Shown: positions 1 to 11,164, counted from the first letter of the stretch. The stretch is DNA of 64,000 bases from Allium sativum (GCA_030737875.1 CM060926.1:319026922-319090921), one strand, 5' to 3'. The notes: generated by a model from the sequence alone, not told the origin. Numbers and translations are program-made.

Positions 1-415
1 ACGTTGTTCGCTTTGGGTCCGTTGGGAAATTAGCACCAAGGTTTGTAGGGCCGTTTCCTATTAAGGAGAGGATTGGACGGATGGCGTATAGAGTGGAGTT
101 GCCCGAGAGACTTAGTGGTGTACAAGACGTATTCCATGTGTCACATTTGAGGAAGTCCTTGCACGAGACCGCGGAAGTGGTAGAGCCGAGCTTGCTTAGA
201 GAGGTGGAGATAGAGCGTGATGCGACATTCGATGAGCTCCTACGCGCATTCTTGGGTCGGAGATCAAGAGGTTGAGGAATCGAGAGGTCAGACTAGTCAA
301 AGTGCAATGGGGAGATGATGAGAGCAACGCTACTTGGGAGACGGAAGAGAAGATGTGTTCACGATACCCTTTTCTTTTTGAGGGTATGTCCTTTAATTTC
401 TCCTTTATCGCTTAG
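1..415 (+). pseudogene. 3' end of Ty3/gypsy pol (element A1): integrase C-terminus and chromodomain, frameshifted
   Basis: The frame open from base 3 reads through the post-catalytic part of a plant Ty3/gypsy integrase. It includes KLAPRFVGPFPI, MAYRVELP and DVFHVSHLRK, the block that precedes the chromodomain in Tekay/Del-type chromoviruses, and it stops at 273-275. Against the complete copy in this window (54316-55767, minus strand), one base is missing near 226-230 (GCGACATTCG here, GCGACTATTCG there). This throws the frame before the chromodomain. The chromodomain-like end (VKVQW...ATWE) is still legible in another frame up to the TAG at 413-415. The rest of gag-pol lies beyond the window's left edge. 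I infer a non-functional pol 3' end belonging to the same family as A2. Confidence 0.9.
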
Positions 416-970
416 CTTGTACTTATCTTATCTTTAGTATATCCTCTCGCTAGTATCTTTGACCTTTAGTTAGAATAATCCTATGGTTGAAACATGTGTT
501 TGAGACATGTTATGTATGGTGGATGCAAAGTGGATGCAAGTGTTTGCTAGTGGTTGCTCGTGGATGCATATACACACACTATTAGGCACCAGATCGGCTC
601 AGTCACTTCATATTGCATATTGCATATATATATATATGGATGTATAATGGTTGTATTATCATATAGTTGCTGCATTCGGGTGGATGGTTGTGCACGCATA
701 TAGAATTAATATGTATCATTAGGAATCTTTTGCATACATATTGGACGCATGGCACTATCATGAATTGCACTAAGGAGGTCGACTGAATCAGTAGACCGCC
801 TAATTTTGCACTAGATATGGACATATAAACACACTGTGCATATAAACATTAAAGCATTAGAAGTCTTTTAAGGGCAATGGATGCTGGTGTTTGATGGTTG
901 AGTAGATGGACGATTAGATGGTAGGATATACATTCTTCTTGACTTGGAGATTTCGGGGAAAAAATCCTTT
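416..970 (+). other. 3' untranslated part of element A1
   Basis: This non-coding stretch between the pol stop and the polypurine tract matches 53779-54315 of A2 in reverse. It holds short GGATGCAAG-type repeats around 520-570 and a (TA)n run near 625. I see no gene in it. Confidence 0.8.
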
Positions 971-983
971 AAGGAGGGGAGAA
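971..983 (+). promoter_or_regulatory. Polypurine tract of A1
   Basis: AAGGAGGGGAGAA ends directly before the TGTAACACCCC start of the LTR. The polypurine tract is the plus-strand DNA primer in reverse transcription. The identical tract precedes the A2 3' LTR. Confidence 0.93.
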
Positions 984-1341
984 TGTAACACCCCGTAATT
1001 TTATAACATTAAAATTCACAAATTAAAGTATACTTAATTTTTAGAAAAGAATTAAGTGAAATGGGTTGCGCAGAGAAATATATATATATATATTGATATA
1101 TATATAAATTAAAAATTAAATAAATAAATATGCGAAAAAGTTCAAAATAGCGAATTGGGAGGGGGAATAACCGAACCGGCCCATTTTTGAGGTCGACCCG
1201 AGCCCCGCTCGGTCGACTAGGGGTTAATCCAGGGTGTTTGGCTGTCAACCCGTGGGCCGATTCGCTCAAATGCAGATTTTGCATTTGATTGGTTCTCATG
1301 GTTCAGGGTTAATCCAATGGTCCTAAATAACTTCCTACACC

Positions 1342-1349
1342 TATAAATA
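1342..1349 (+). promoter_or_regulatory. TATA box of the A1 LTR
   Basis: TATAAATA is followed by CCTAA-rich sequence and a leader resembling a plant 5' UTR. The same motif sits at the equivalent place in both A2 LTRs (53285-53292 and 61708-61715, minus strand), which supports it as the retrotransposon promoter. The exact start site is not known. Confidence 0.65.
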
Positions 1350-2410
1350 CATCCTAATGCTAACCCTAAACCTAATTAAAATAGAATAGTTACCGTCATA
1401 CCGTCGCCATGGAAATCAATGGAGCCGCCGCCAACTAAGAAAGAAGAAAAGCAAATTCAATTCTAATTCTCTCAACCCTAAAGCAAAGAAAAACTCTCCC
1501 TTTTCTTCTCTAAATTGTGAGTATGATGATCATAACAAGATTATTATCATTTTAATTAGGTTGAGTTATGAATGGATTATGAGTAGATGGTGTGAATTAT
1601 CATATATGTTGTTGTAAACCCCTTTTGCTATCATGTATATTGTAAATCCAATGTTATGTGATGATGATATCTTATATGTTGTAAATCATGCTATGATGAT
1701 GTTATGTATGTTGAAAGTTTCTATGCTAAGTTGTGATGAATCATACATGTTAAAAAGGCCATGATGTTACCATCTATGCTGGTTAGTTCATATTAATTAA
1801 ATCATCATGTTTGGGTTATGTTGATCTATATGACAAGTCACATATGCAAGTTAGATTGATTAGAAAAGTTATGAACATATGTCAAGACATCTATTATGAC
1901 ATCTAGAATTATGCTATGACATATGTGATATCCTATGCTAGTTCACACCATCATTATGTTGCCTAAAAACCCCATATGTAAGTTTATGTATAGATTTGGG
2001 CTATGATCATATCATGTAAATTGAGACATTTAACAAGTTGACACCTTTTGATCCTTAACATGTGTAGTTTATGCAAGTTTCACCCCTATTATGATTAAAT
2101 TTATTTTAATTTTCTATATGTTGTGATAATTTATCTTTGTGCTAGGTGTTAGACTATACAAGTCTAGCCTATATAATGCGTTGAATAAGCGAACGTATAA
2201 ACGTGGGGTAGGGGTAATATTAAGGATTTAATATTAAAAAGTTGGGGTGCAATTGATATGATTTTGCATGCCGTAAGTGGATGGCCATAATTGAGTCAAT
2301 TATGGACATCATTAAAAGTTGACTTAATTAATAATTTGAATAGGGAATTATTAAAACTGGGGTAAAAGATTTTAAGTGTTAATCAATGCTTAGGACACGA
2401 GGTTGGACTC

Positions 2411-2585
2411 GTTTGTGACGTAAACCTGCCCGGACCCGCCCGGCAAATCCAGTGGTCACAAATGTCAGCCCAATGTGAGAGGTCCTAGGCCTAAAGTAAA
2501 GCATAACGGTTGTAAAGACACGAGGTTAGACTCTTTTATGGTGTAAGACTGCCCGGACCCGCCCGGCAAATCCAGCTGCCATAAA
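2411..2585 (+). other. Two tandem stem-loops with compensated arms (A1 LTR)
   Basis: Two imperfect copies of about 115 bp each carry a GCCCGGACCCGCCCGGC core. Each is flanked by complementary arms: GTTTGTGAC (2411-2419) with GTCACAAAT (2455-2463), and TTTATGG (2535-2541) with CCATAAA (2579-2585). The arms differ between copies but remain paired. A2 has its own versions at 51816-51994. A conserved RNA structure is the likely meaning. Confidence 0.6.
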
Positions 2586-3808
2586 TGCCAGTCTAATGTG
2601 AGAGGTCTTTATGAGGTTATGGCCTGAATGAATTAAGAAATACTTAACCAGATAAACAAGTAAGGTGGGACATGGGGGTTAAGTAGGTGCCTCGGGTGGC
2701 ATGAGGAATCTAGGGGGTGCCCTTAGTGGCATGTGAAATACGATTAGTAAGACTTAACCAAACACCCATATAAATGAACATGACTAAGAGAGTTAAGTGG
2801 GATATACTAGTGACAAGCTTAGGTGGGTAGCTTGTGGGGGCCCATTTCGACCAGTATCCCAAACGTATCTTTGTGGGCTCGACCCAAGTCAAGGACGGGA
2901 CACGCATGCTGGGTTCGACTGTAAGAGGCCAAAACGGGGAGCGGTGGCAACGCATGTCCAACGGGTTTCGTATGCGTGTGTAGACCCGGGCTGGTAGGTA
3001 AGACGTTGTTGCATCGTGTAGGTATAAGCCGTGCATTCTCAAGTTGTATCGGGTTGCCACTTTAGGGGAGTGATACACCCTACTGTGGGGCCAGCACGAG
3101 TATCTATGAGTAGGGAGCCGATCGAAAGTGGGTAGTGGGGTACACCTAGTGGAGATAGGGGCAGACGGCACCTATGTAGTCAGCTAGGGGTACGTAAGGC
3201 TATTTATAAAGTTTCTGTGTGAAGCAAGTGGGATCAAACAATAGGGTGACTGGTGTGGTGCAGTGTAGTAATCATTCATTAGTAATTAGGTGTGCCTTTA
3301 CCGTTATCTTTAACGTTATCTTAAACGCTATCTTTATCTTCCTAAGAGTTCATAGACATTTACTTGTCTTCCAGCTTATGCCTTAGTCTAGTTATTTTGA
3401 TAATAGTATTGTTAGAATTATCATACTCGCCAGACTTTATGTCTGACCCCCTCTATTTCTATCATTTTTCCCCCTCCAGGTCCTCAGGTTGGGCCCAGCT
3501 CTAGTGGAGTTTGATTGAATTGCTTCATCTCTCTTTGGAAAGCTTGGACCGTTGAAGTAAAGTCCAGCTTGTTATCTTTTTAATGGTTATTTATGTAATG
3601 GGATTATGTATTTTGTTTTTATGAAGATGGATATTGTACTTGGTTATGATCTATGGTTTTATGATGTAACAAACATGTTTAATTTCCGCTGCAATAAAAT
3701 GAAGTTTTACATTTCCAAGTACTATTTACTATCTGTCTTATTGTAATTTTTCTGTTCTATATTCACTTATAACCTCCATGGAAGTTAATGCATTCCCTTC
3801 GTGAGTGA

Positions 3809-3813
3809 CATTA
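3809..3813. repeat. Target-site duplication of B1, left copy (CATTA)
   Basis: CATTA precedes the left LTR of B1 and is repeated at 20121-20125 after the right LTR. Removing B1 and one copy restores continuous family A LTR sequence (GTGAGTGACATTA + ATGGACGTGGGGTG), comparable to GTGAGTGACCATAGCGGGCG in A2. Confidence 0.95.
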
Positions 3814-4734
3814 TGTAACAACCCGAAAATCTGGGCCAGTTTAAAAAATTTTATTTTGGCGAATTTTGAATATTTATAATATTTTATTTTAAATAATATC
3901 GACGAAAATTTATTTTGAATATTATTCGAACGTTTATAATATATGCGTCGTCGTTAGAATATAAATATTTATATATAATTATAAATAGAATTGAAAATGG
4001 CGCGGTAGTTCGATAATTCGATTTCAAACTTCGATTGAATGTACCGGGTGCAAAACAATCCGGATTTTAGTGAAACCAAAAACATTAGGATCTATTTGAT
4101 AATATCTTTCCAACGAATCCGAAAAATCAAGGTTCCATAGCGGGAATCAAAAGATATGTCCAGTTGAAAATTCTGAATAGTCGCTGTGGAATTCAGGCCC
4201 TTAAAAATATTCATTTTGCAAATGACCTCGGATTTCGACGAAACTAGTTTTGTTGGGTCCGTGATGTCAAGTTATTGCTAGATTCCAAATTTCATAATTT
4301 TTCGAATCAATATGTGAGCGTGGCAAAGGAAAACGTGTTTGACCAGTTTCAGTTGATTTTAATCGATTGGAAGATGGCCATTTTTCAAACGGTGTCAGAA
4401 TTCGACGAAACTAGTTTTGTTAGGACCGTATCGTCAATACGAAGCTAGAAAATATTTTTCTGGAATTTTTAAAGTTAGTATGTGACCCCGGTAATTTGAA
4501 ATGTACGTTTAAAATTCAATATAGTGATTTAAATGTAAATTTAATGGAAACTGATTCAAACAGTCGAATTGGCTTATGATACATATCCCATTGTGTTCGG
4601 AATGGGGGTATTTAGCTAGGGGCGACACTCGTTGGGTTTTATTTAAAGTTCATTTGGGATTTTAACATTAAAGTGGAATAAAATAGTTAAAATATAAATA
4701 TATATATGGTCAAAGTTATTGGTCAAACCCTAAA

Positions 4735-5125
4735 TAGAAAACCGTGGTCAACGATTTCTGCGCCTCTCTTTGCGATGGACGATCGGTTTCCTCCCCAAAT
4801 TCAAAACCCAAAAATCTCTCAAATCAATTCGAATTAATCCAAATCCCTACAACCAAATCAAAGTACTCCCCAGGGTCTTCAAATCGATATAAGCATCGTC
4901 TTCTCTGGTGGCATGAACTGATCGAAATCAACCCACGAAGGGCCGTCGTTCCCCCACGAATTGCGCGCCTGGGATTCCACCAAGCTGAGCGTGAGGGGCA
5001 TCGATAGGAAGCTCTCTCGAAGGCCGTCATCGGAGAAGCCACCGATCATCGTCACGACAACCCAGGCGATCGGAATTTGCAAACCTAGCTGCGAACAATG
5101 CTTTGAATGATGGCAGGGGGTTTAA
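4735..5125 (+). other. Leader cassette of the B1 left LTR
   Basis: This GC-richer segment follows a TA-rich tract at about 4694-4710 and resembles a plant 5' UTR (pyrimidine runs, CCCCAAATTC, CTCTCAAATC). It contains an 87-codon open frame at 4744-5007. B2 and B3 have unrelated sequence at the same distance, about 950 bp, from the LTR start. It is probably the transcribed leader just downstream of the promoter. Coding is unlikely. Confidence 0.5.
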
Positions 5126-5162
5126 ACAGAGAAAAGGTTTTATTTTTATTTATTCTTCTTAA

Positions 5163-5262
5163 GTTTTTAAAATCAGTTTTAAGCAGTTTTTAAAATCAGT
5201 TTTAAGCAGTTTTTAAAATCAGTTTTAAGCAGTTTTTAAAATCAGTTTTAAGCAGTTTTTAA
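5163..5262 (+). repeat. 23-bp tandem array
   Basis: About four copies of GCAGTTTTTAAAATCAGTT plus four bases follow directly after the leader cassette. The right LTR has the same array with small changes at 13870-13970. Confidence 0.85.
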
Positions 5263-5639
5263 CAGTTTAAAATTGTTTTGAAAATCAGTTTAAATTTGTT
5301 TTTAAAATATATAAGCTGTGTTTAAAATATATAAGTAGAAGTATGATTTTAGAAAATAAATAACATTAGTTTTTAAAATATAAAGAGAGGATTTGAAAAT
5401 ATACTTTGTTTTTGAAATATGAAATATAATTTGTTTTTGAAGATATGAAATAGAATTTTTATCGTATATATATGGAAATATTTTTAGAAAGATAAAAAGG
5501 CGATTTTATATATATGAAAAAGTTTAGATATTCTTTTTTTTGTTTTAAATATATGAAAGTTATGATTTTTAATAATATAAAAATATAATTTTTATATAGA
5601 GAATAGTGTGATAAAAAATATAATCTTTATTATATAACA

Positions 5640-5870
5640 CCGTTATAAAAATAGAATTTTTATCTATATAGTAGCGGTATAAAAATAGAATTTTTATCTA
5701 TAAAGTAGCAGTGTAAAAATGTGATTTTTTATATAGATAACAACAATATAAAAATTCGATTTTTATATATTGAATAGCAAAGTAAAAATTCGATTTTTAT
5801 ATATTGAATAGCAAAGTAAAAATTCGATTTTTATATATTGAATAGCGAAGTAAAAATTCGATTTTAACAT
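5640..5870 (+). repeat. A/T hairpin repeats, partly 34-bp period
   Basis: The units contain TAAAAAT-loop-ATTTTTA inverted repeats such as ATAAAAATAGAATTTTTAT. From about 5747 a 34-bp unit (AAATTCGATTTTTATATATT and GAATAGCAAAGTAA) repeats about 3.5 times. The same 34-bp unit is found in B3 at 45985-46170. Confidence 0.85.
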
Positions 5871-5961
5871 ATGTAGAGAATACGAGCAACAAAGATGACA
5901 AAAAGGCGAGGACGACGAAGACTTCTGCAAAAGAAGAGTCGAGATGGTTGGATAGCTATCG

Positions 5962-5963
5962 GT
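5962..5963 (+). promoter_or_regulatory. Possible 5' splice site in B1 left LTR
   Basis: CG|GTGAGAACTTCTCAC matches the plant donor consensus. Equivalents are at 14670 (right LTR), 46376 (B3), 32638 and 40436 (C, AAG|GTAAGA). The possible acceptor is at 11166. Use of the site is an inference. GTGAGAACTTCTCAC is also a perfect 7-bp inverted repeat. Confidence 0.35.
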
Positions 5964-6740
5964 GAGAACTTCTCACTCTTCAATTTCATTTTCTAGTTAT
6001 ATATATATACTAGGATGCAGACGGTGCTTAGTAGCACCCGACACAATCGTCCACAGACCATGGACTTGTTTGTTTGATTGCAAAAATTAGTTAGATTATT
6101 TGATTGAAATTGAATTGTGTGGTGAAATGAATTGATTTGATTGATGTGTGAATGGCGTGGGCCTTCACTAGACTGGGGATAAGGCTAGGCCTTGTCCCGT
6201 TTCTAGTATCGTGCCGTTATGCCGTCGAAATTTTCTAAAATATGCTAGAAAAATAAAAATATCATTTTGAATAAATGAACCGAATAGAATATTCATAATT
6301 TGAATAAAATATTTTGATCGTTAAAAATATAATTTTTAACGTGGAAGCGAATAAAATAAAATATTCATTTGCAAACCGGACGGTTTGTTTATGTACACCT
6401 ATTTGAAGGACATTGATTGGGTCGATAAATTTTACACATCGCCCAACTGCACAAATAAAATCTGTGTTTGATTGTTTGAAACCCCACACGGGTGTTGGGA
6501 TGAAATCTGAAGTTCACTCATCCTGATTGATTAAATATGTCGATCGATTGATTGACAGGCTGTTATAAGCGTTAGATATCTATATTTGATGCTTATACAG
6601 CGTAGTGCACTTTGGTTGATGGTTGATTATTTTTCAATGCTATTGTATAAGTGTGATGTGTGAAAATCCATATAATTAACATTATATGGTGATTGATTGG
6701 GCCTCATTCCAATTTAGAAAATAAAGAATAATATGAATAA

Positions 6741-7200
6741 AGGTTCATGTGTTGACAGTACTCATCCATTGAGATTGGTCATGTGTTGAACGAAATATTT
6801 TAGTAATAAAATTTACATCTTTATCAATATTATAAAATAAAGGTTCATGTGTTGACAGTACTCATCCATTGAGATTGGTCATGTGTTGAACGAAATATTT
6901 TAGTAATAAAATTTACATCTTTATCAATATTATAAAATAAAGGTTCATGTGTTGACAGTACTCATCCATTGAGATTGGTCATGTGTTGAACGAAATATTT
7001 TAGTAATAAAATTTACATCTTTATCAATATTATAAAATAAGGGATCATGTGTTGACAGTACTCATCCATTGAGACTGGTCATGTGTTGAACGAAATATTT
7101 TAGTAATAAAATTTACATCTTTATCAATATAAAATAAAGGTTCATGTGTTGACAGTACTCATCCATTGAGATTGGTCATGTGTTGAACGAAACATTTTGA
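6741..7200 (+). repeat. 100-bp tandem array, five copies
   Basis: The repeat starts at 6741, 6841, 6941, 7041 and 7138 (AGGTTCATGTGTTGACAGTA and so on). Each unit carries ATGTGTTGA twice. The right LTR also has five copies at 15447-15905. B3 keeps only scattered, degenerate ATGTGTTGA pieces at 47160-47440. Confidence 0.93.
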
Positions 7201-7320
7201 TAATAACGACTATTTGGAAAAAGAAATATTTGAAATAGAATATTTGAAAATAGAAATTTATGAAGCCGTGTTGATTAGATTGACGCCATTTTGACGTGAA
7301 CGATATTTATATCGATTTTA

Positions 7321-8090
7321 ACGATTTCGAAATGAATTGAATTGAAAACGATTTCGAAATGAATTGAATTGAAAACGATTTCGAAATGAATTGAATTGAA
7401 AACGATTTCGAAATGAATTGAATTGAAAACGATTTCGAAATGAATTGAATTGAAAACGGTTTCGAAATGAATTGAATTGAAAACGGTTTCGAAATGAATT
7501 GAATTGAAAACGATTTCGAAATGAATTTAATTGAAAACGGTTTCGAAATGAATTGAATTGAAAACGATTTCGAAATGAAATGAATTGAAAACGATTTCGA
7601 AATGAATTGAATTGAAAACGATTTCGAAATGAATTGAATTGAAAACGATTTCGAAATGAATTGAATTGAAAACGATTTCGAAATGAATTGAATTGAAAAC
7701 GGTTTCGAAATGAATTAAATTGAAAACGGTTTCGAAATGAATTGAATTGAAAACGATTTCGAAATGAATTGAATTGAAAACGGTTTCGAAATGAATTGAA
7801 TTGAAAACGATTTCGAAATGAATTGAATTGAAAACGATTTCGAAATGAATTGAATTGAAAACGATTTCGAAATGAATTGAATTGAAAACGATTTCGAAAT
7901 GAATTGAATTGAAAACGGTTTAGAAATGAATTGAATATATAACGATTTCGAAATGAATTGAATTGAAAACGGTTTCGAAATGAATCGAATAGAAAACCAA
8001 TTTGAATTGAATCGAATAGAAAACCAATTTGAATTGAATCGAATAGAAAACCAATTTGAATTGAATCGAATAGAAAACGACTTTGGAATT
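7321..8090 (+). repeat. 27-bp tandem array, about 24 units plus variants
   Basis: The unit is CGATTTCGAAATGAATTG plus AATTGAAAA and contains the palindrome ATTTCGAAAT. From 7980 a related 27-bp variant (AATCGAATAGAAAACC and so on) follows. Because 27 is a multiple of 3, the array stays open in some frames and yields repetitive pseudo-proteins, which are not genes. Confidence 0.93.
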
Positions 8091-8289
8091 GAAATGAATT
8101 GAAAACGAATTCAAATTGAATTGAAAGCGAATTGAAATGAATTCAAATTGAATTGAAATCTGAATTGAATAGAAATGAATTTTAAAACGAATTTATAAAG
8201 AAGAATTCAATTTTGATTTGAATTGAAATGGAAGTTGAAATTGCTTTTGAAACGAATTCAAAACCATTTATAAAATTCGTTTTAAATAG

Positions 8290-9740
8290 AAATCGACGAA
8301 ATATATATTATATATATTATATATATAATATAATAGCCTGAATAGAACGCGCCGCGCCGCGGCAATTCGTGAATTTCGACCATTTATTTCAAACGGATAT
8401 TACGGGAGATCCGACCGTCGGATTCTCCTAAAACCGGAACCGTTGGGTTCGTATTGAAAAGAACTTTCTAACGAATATTAGAAATTTGAAATCTAACGGT
8501 TGGATTTGGAATTATGTCCAAATCAAATTTGAAAAAGGTCGCTGTAAGTGCAGTTCGATGGCCATTGACGGAAATCGACTGTACGGGCCTTGGTAAAATT
8601 ATTAAAAATAGTAATAATTTGTGTAAAATCATAGGAAATGATTTAGAAAGAATTGAGATGAAAAACTCCATATTTGAAAGGATAAAAATAGATTTTTATC
8701 GAAATGAACTAGTTTTGAACTAGGATTATAATTCTATTTATTTTTAAATAAATAAATTGAATTTGAAAGGGGTTTTAAAAATAACCAAAATTTCCGATGA
8801 TTGCATTGGAATAGATTTGAATCGAAATTGTCTTCGGAATATTTCGATGTTGGAATTCGTGATTATACAAATGTTGTTATGGAAATTTGAAAGATATATA
8901 TTTACATCGTTATTTCCAATACGACATTTGTTAATCGTAGAATTTGATATTGAATATAAGCCGGTATATTTTCTATTCAGAGCCTTGTATTGAATATCAA
9001 ATGTGATTTGGGTTTGTCGTGAATGGTGTCTTCACTAACACTATTCTTGAACCCAGTTGAGAAAAGATTAAATCTTTTTATTTAGATTTAATGAAGTGTA
9101 CCAATTAAATAATATTTAATTGGAATTGAATTGATATTGATTTTTGGGTTTATCGTGGACAGTGTTTTAAATAACACTCATTCTTTAACCCGATAATTAA
9201 TGGAATGTGATTTTGGGTTTATCGTGAACTGTGTTTTAAATGACACTGATTCTTTAACCCAGTTAAAGATTAAAACTAAGTGGAGTTTTAATGAATCTTT
9301 AATTAGATTGAAATCATCGAGGATGGAGTATCACCAGTTTTGCTCCAGGCGATAGTTGAATCTTTAATTAGATTTGAACGTGAAATGGTAATTGAATTTA
9401 CCGATAACACCGTGGTGTTAGATATGAAGTATCACCAGTTTTACTTCATGGGATGAATAGGTTGGGATTGTGAGATTAAAACAAATGATTACTTCGGTAA
9501 GGTTCGTTAATCCCGACTAGTTGAATCGAAATTCAAAAGAAGATTAAAGAATAAATTTTGATGATTTATCTTTGATAAAATTTATGGGAACCTTTCCCTA
9601 TGAATATGAAATTTAGAAACTAACCGTCGGTTAGCCAAGCAGAATGGTTTTCTGGATATTGATCTGATGTTGGTTTCGGCCTTCGGGGTTTATATTTGGG
9701 GAATTATTCTCTTGATTAATTTACGGTTAGTGACTGATGA
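8290..9740 (+). other. Unique middle part of the B1 left LTR, no gene
   Basis: It starts with a (TA)-rich palindromic run and a GC-rich GCGCCGCGCCGCGG stretch, then ATCCGACCGTCGGAT (7-bp arms). C has ATCTGAC/GTCAGAT at the matching place. Repeated TTGGGTTTATCGTGAA blocks with GTGTTTTAAATGACAC follow at about 9000-9260. A 69-codon ATG frame (8514-8723) is shared with the right LTR and B2, but its differences are mostly amino-acid-changing, so it is not called as a gene. Confidence 0.75.
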
Positions 9741-9793
9741 ATTGGAATGAGGCGTATGTTGTGTTTGTGTAACACTTATTTAAAATATACGCG

Positions 9794-9886
9794 AGTTATT
9801 CGGAAAGACCGGGTTTATCCCATTCTGAATAACTGATACGACGTTAAGTCGAAGATGAAGACGATGGTCGAAGACCGGAGGTCTTC
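9794..9886 (+). other. Structured RNA cassette with covarying stems (B1 left LTR)
   Basis: Stem 1 pairs GTTATTCGGAA (9795-9805) with TTCTGAATAAC (9823-9833) and encloses GGG...CCC (9811-9821). Stem 2 is CGAC...GTCG (9839-9851). Stem 3 is GAAGACC-GGA-GGTCTTC (9870-9886). Homologous copies are at 18432-18524, 23192-23284 (minus), 49065-49157 and 36461-36558. Several paired positions change together between copies, as expected for a conserved RNA fold. Function is unknown; packaging or dimerisation of the retrotransposon RNA is one guess. Confidence 0.65.
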
Positions 9887-10858
9887 ACGTCGTTTGGGTG
9901 ATTACTGATGATCTTGATTGGGTTGTACACCCAAGAAGATGGAAACAGTTGGTGATCGTCCAGACGTACTTGGAGATCGATGGATATGCGGGGTACTAGG
10001 TGCCTCCGGTTTCGTTCAGACCCAGAACGAACTTGTAAATGGACCGTGTGTCAGACATTGGATTTTAGTCTGTGTGATTGATCTCTAATAAATATATATC
10101 TGTTTGGCGGCGGAGAATTTATTCTCTTGCTTAACGCCCTTCTCTGAGACGTACGAGCTCAGGGGTTATATACTGATGGATATCAAACGCATAGAGTGAA
10201 TTGCCTGTGTGGCATGCCTAAGTGGAAAATGATCAAGGCTTCTGTTGAAAAGCAAAGTCTTGTGGTTGATGATCAAAGCATGGCCTTTGTGGCGTAGCTT
10301 TGTGTAACGTTTTACTTCGCGAGTATCACAGCCGGTATGAACCAAAAACGGGAGACGGACCTCAGGGAGGGCATGCGTTTCCTTCTAGCTAAAAAGTGGC
10401 GTCAGTGGTTTTACATGCCCTGACGAGTTTGACTTATGTGGTTGTTCCTATTGCGAGGCGCCTCGGTTTGATCTGACGATCCGGGTCCGATGGAGTCATT
10501 TAGTTGGCTCACCTACGCCCCATAGGGCGGGGAAACGCATGTTCAGGGTTTAAGTTTAATCCACATCGTTGGACTGGCCCTGACGATCCAAGGGCCCACC
10601 TGTGTCTGGGTCCTTAGACACGGGCTAGAGCGTCTCGAATCGGTTGAGGACTATCTTTTGCCTCGGTTCATAGATGGAAACCCAATTTCCAAATACGCGA
10701 CTTTGCGATTTTGATTGTATAACCTATATATGGCGACATAGTGTTATGGGGCATTCATGCCGCCTATGATTGATACTTATGATTTGAAGTTGTTTTATAC
10801 ACTATACACTTATTATAGTATCAAATGATTTGTTTTAAAACGTATCAAGCATTCTTTG

Positions 10859-10930
10859 GCTGTTATAAGGGAAAACCCTATCCCCCGGCTTGCGTTGCAT
10901 TGTGTGATAGGACCTGGGTCTTATAACAGC
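10859..10930 (+). other. Long stem-loop with conserved loop (B1 left LTR)
   Basis: GCTGTTATAAG (10859-10869) pairs perfectly with CTTATAACAGC (10920-10930). An inner CCTATC/GATAGG helix and the loop GGCTTGCGTTGCATTGTGTG are kept almost unchanged in B2, B3 and C. The right LTR version has GTTGTTATAAG/CTTATAACAAC (19497-19568), changed in both arms. Confidence 0.6.
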
Positions 10931-11164
10931 TTCATTTTTCTTTATTTAGCATTGTGCTGTTTGTTTTATGCACTGGTATTCTTGGGAGGAAACCCGTTCC
11001 GTGTTATACGGCGTGGTCCCTTGATTTACCTAATGATTTAAAATAAAGATTAATAACTGTTTGAGTTCTCACACCAGTCACATGACTGACCTGGAGTTTA
11101 TTGTTTTAACCTAAACTCTGGGTGCCCCTATTTTGACACGGGCAGCTAGTAGTTTTGGTTTTGC

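Larger units (their letters stand above)
984..3813 (+). repeat. 3' LTR of A1, first part (interrupted by B1)
   Basis: It begins TGTAACACCCCG after the PPT and runs until element B1 is inserted at 3814. The last 19 bases of the LTR are at 20126-20144. Rejoined without the duplicated 5 bp, the LTR is about 2.85 kb. It shares blocks with the A2 LTRs, for example the GTGCCGTCTGCCCC block (3158-3171, reverse) and the duplicated hairpin near 2411-2585. Many spacer sequences differ, so A1 and A2 are diverged members of one family. The open frame on the reverse strand at 2710-3171 is not preserved in A2 and is not called as a gene. Confidence 0.93.

Noticed and set aside
2710..3171. 153-codon minus-strand open frame in the A1 LTR, resembling frames at 51194-51544 and 59648-59998
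   Set aside because: The DNA is conserved, but the frames drift out of register after about 20 codons, all begin with GTG, and they are antisense to the element. This is conserved LTR sequence and not a protein.
4744..5007. 87-codon frame in the B1 leader cassette (also 13452-13715)
   Set aside because: Identical in both places only because the LTRs are copies. It is absent from B2, B3 and C and has no domain.
6262..6489. 75-codon antisense frame in B1 (also 14968-15195)
   Set aside because: Antisense to the element; similarity between copies is LTR identity, with no domain.
8514..8723. 69-codon ATG frame shared by both B1 LTRs and B2 (24568-24795, minus), nearly present in B3
   Set aside because: Between B1 and B2 most differences change the amino acid, B3 has an internal stop and C diverges early. 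No sign of protein-level selection.
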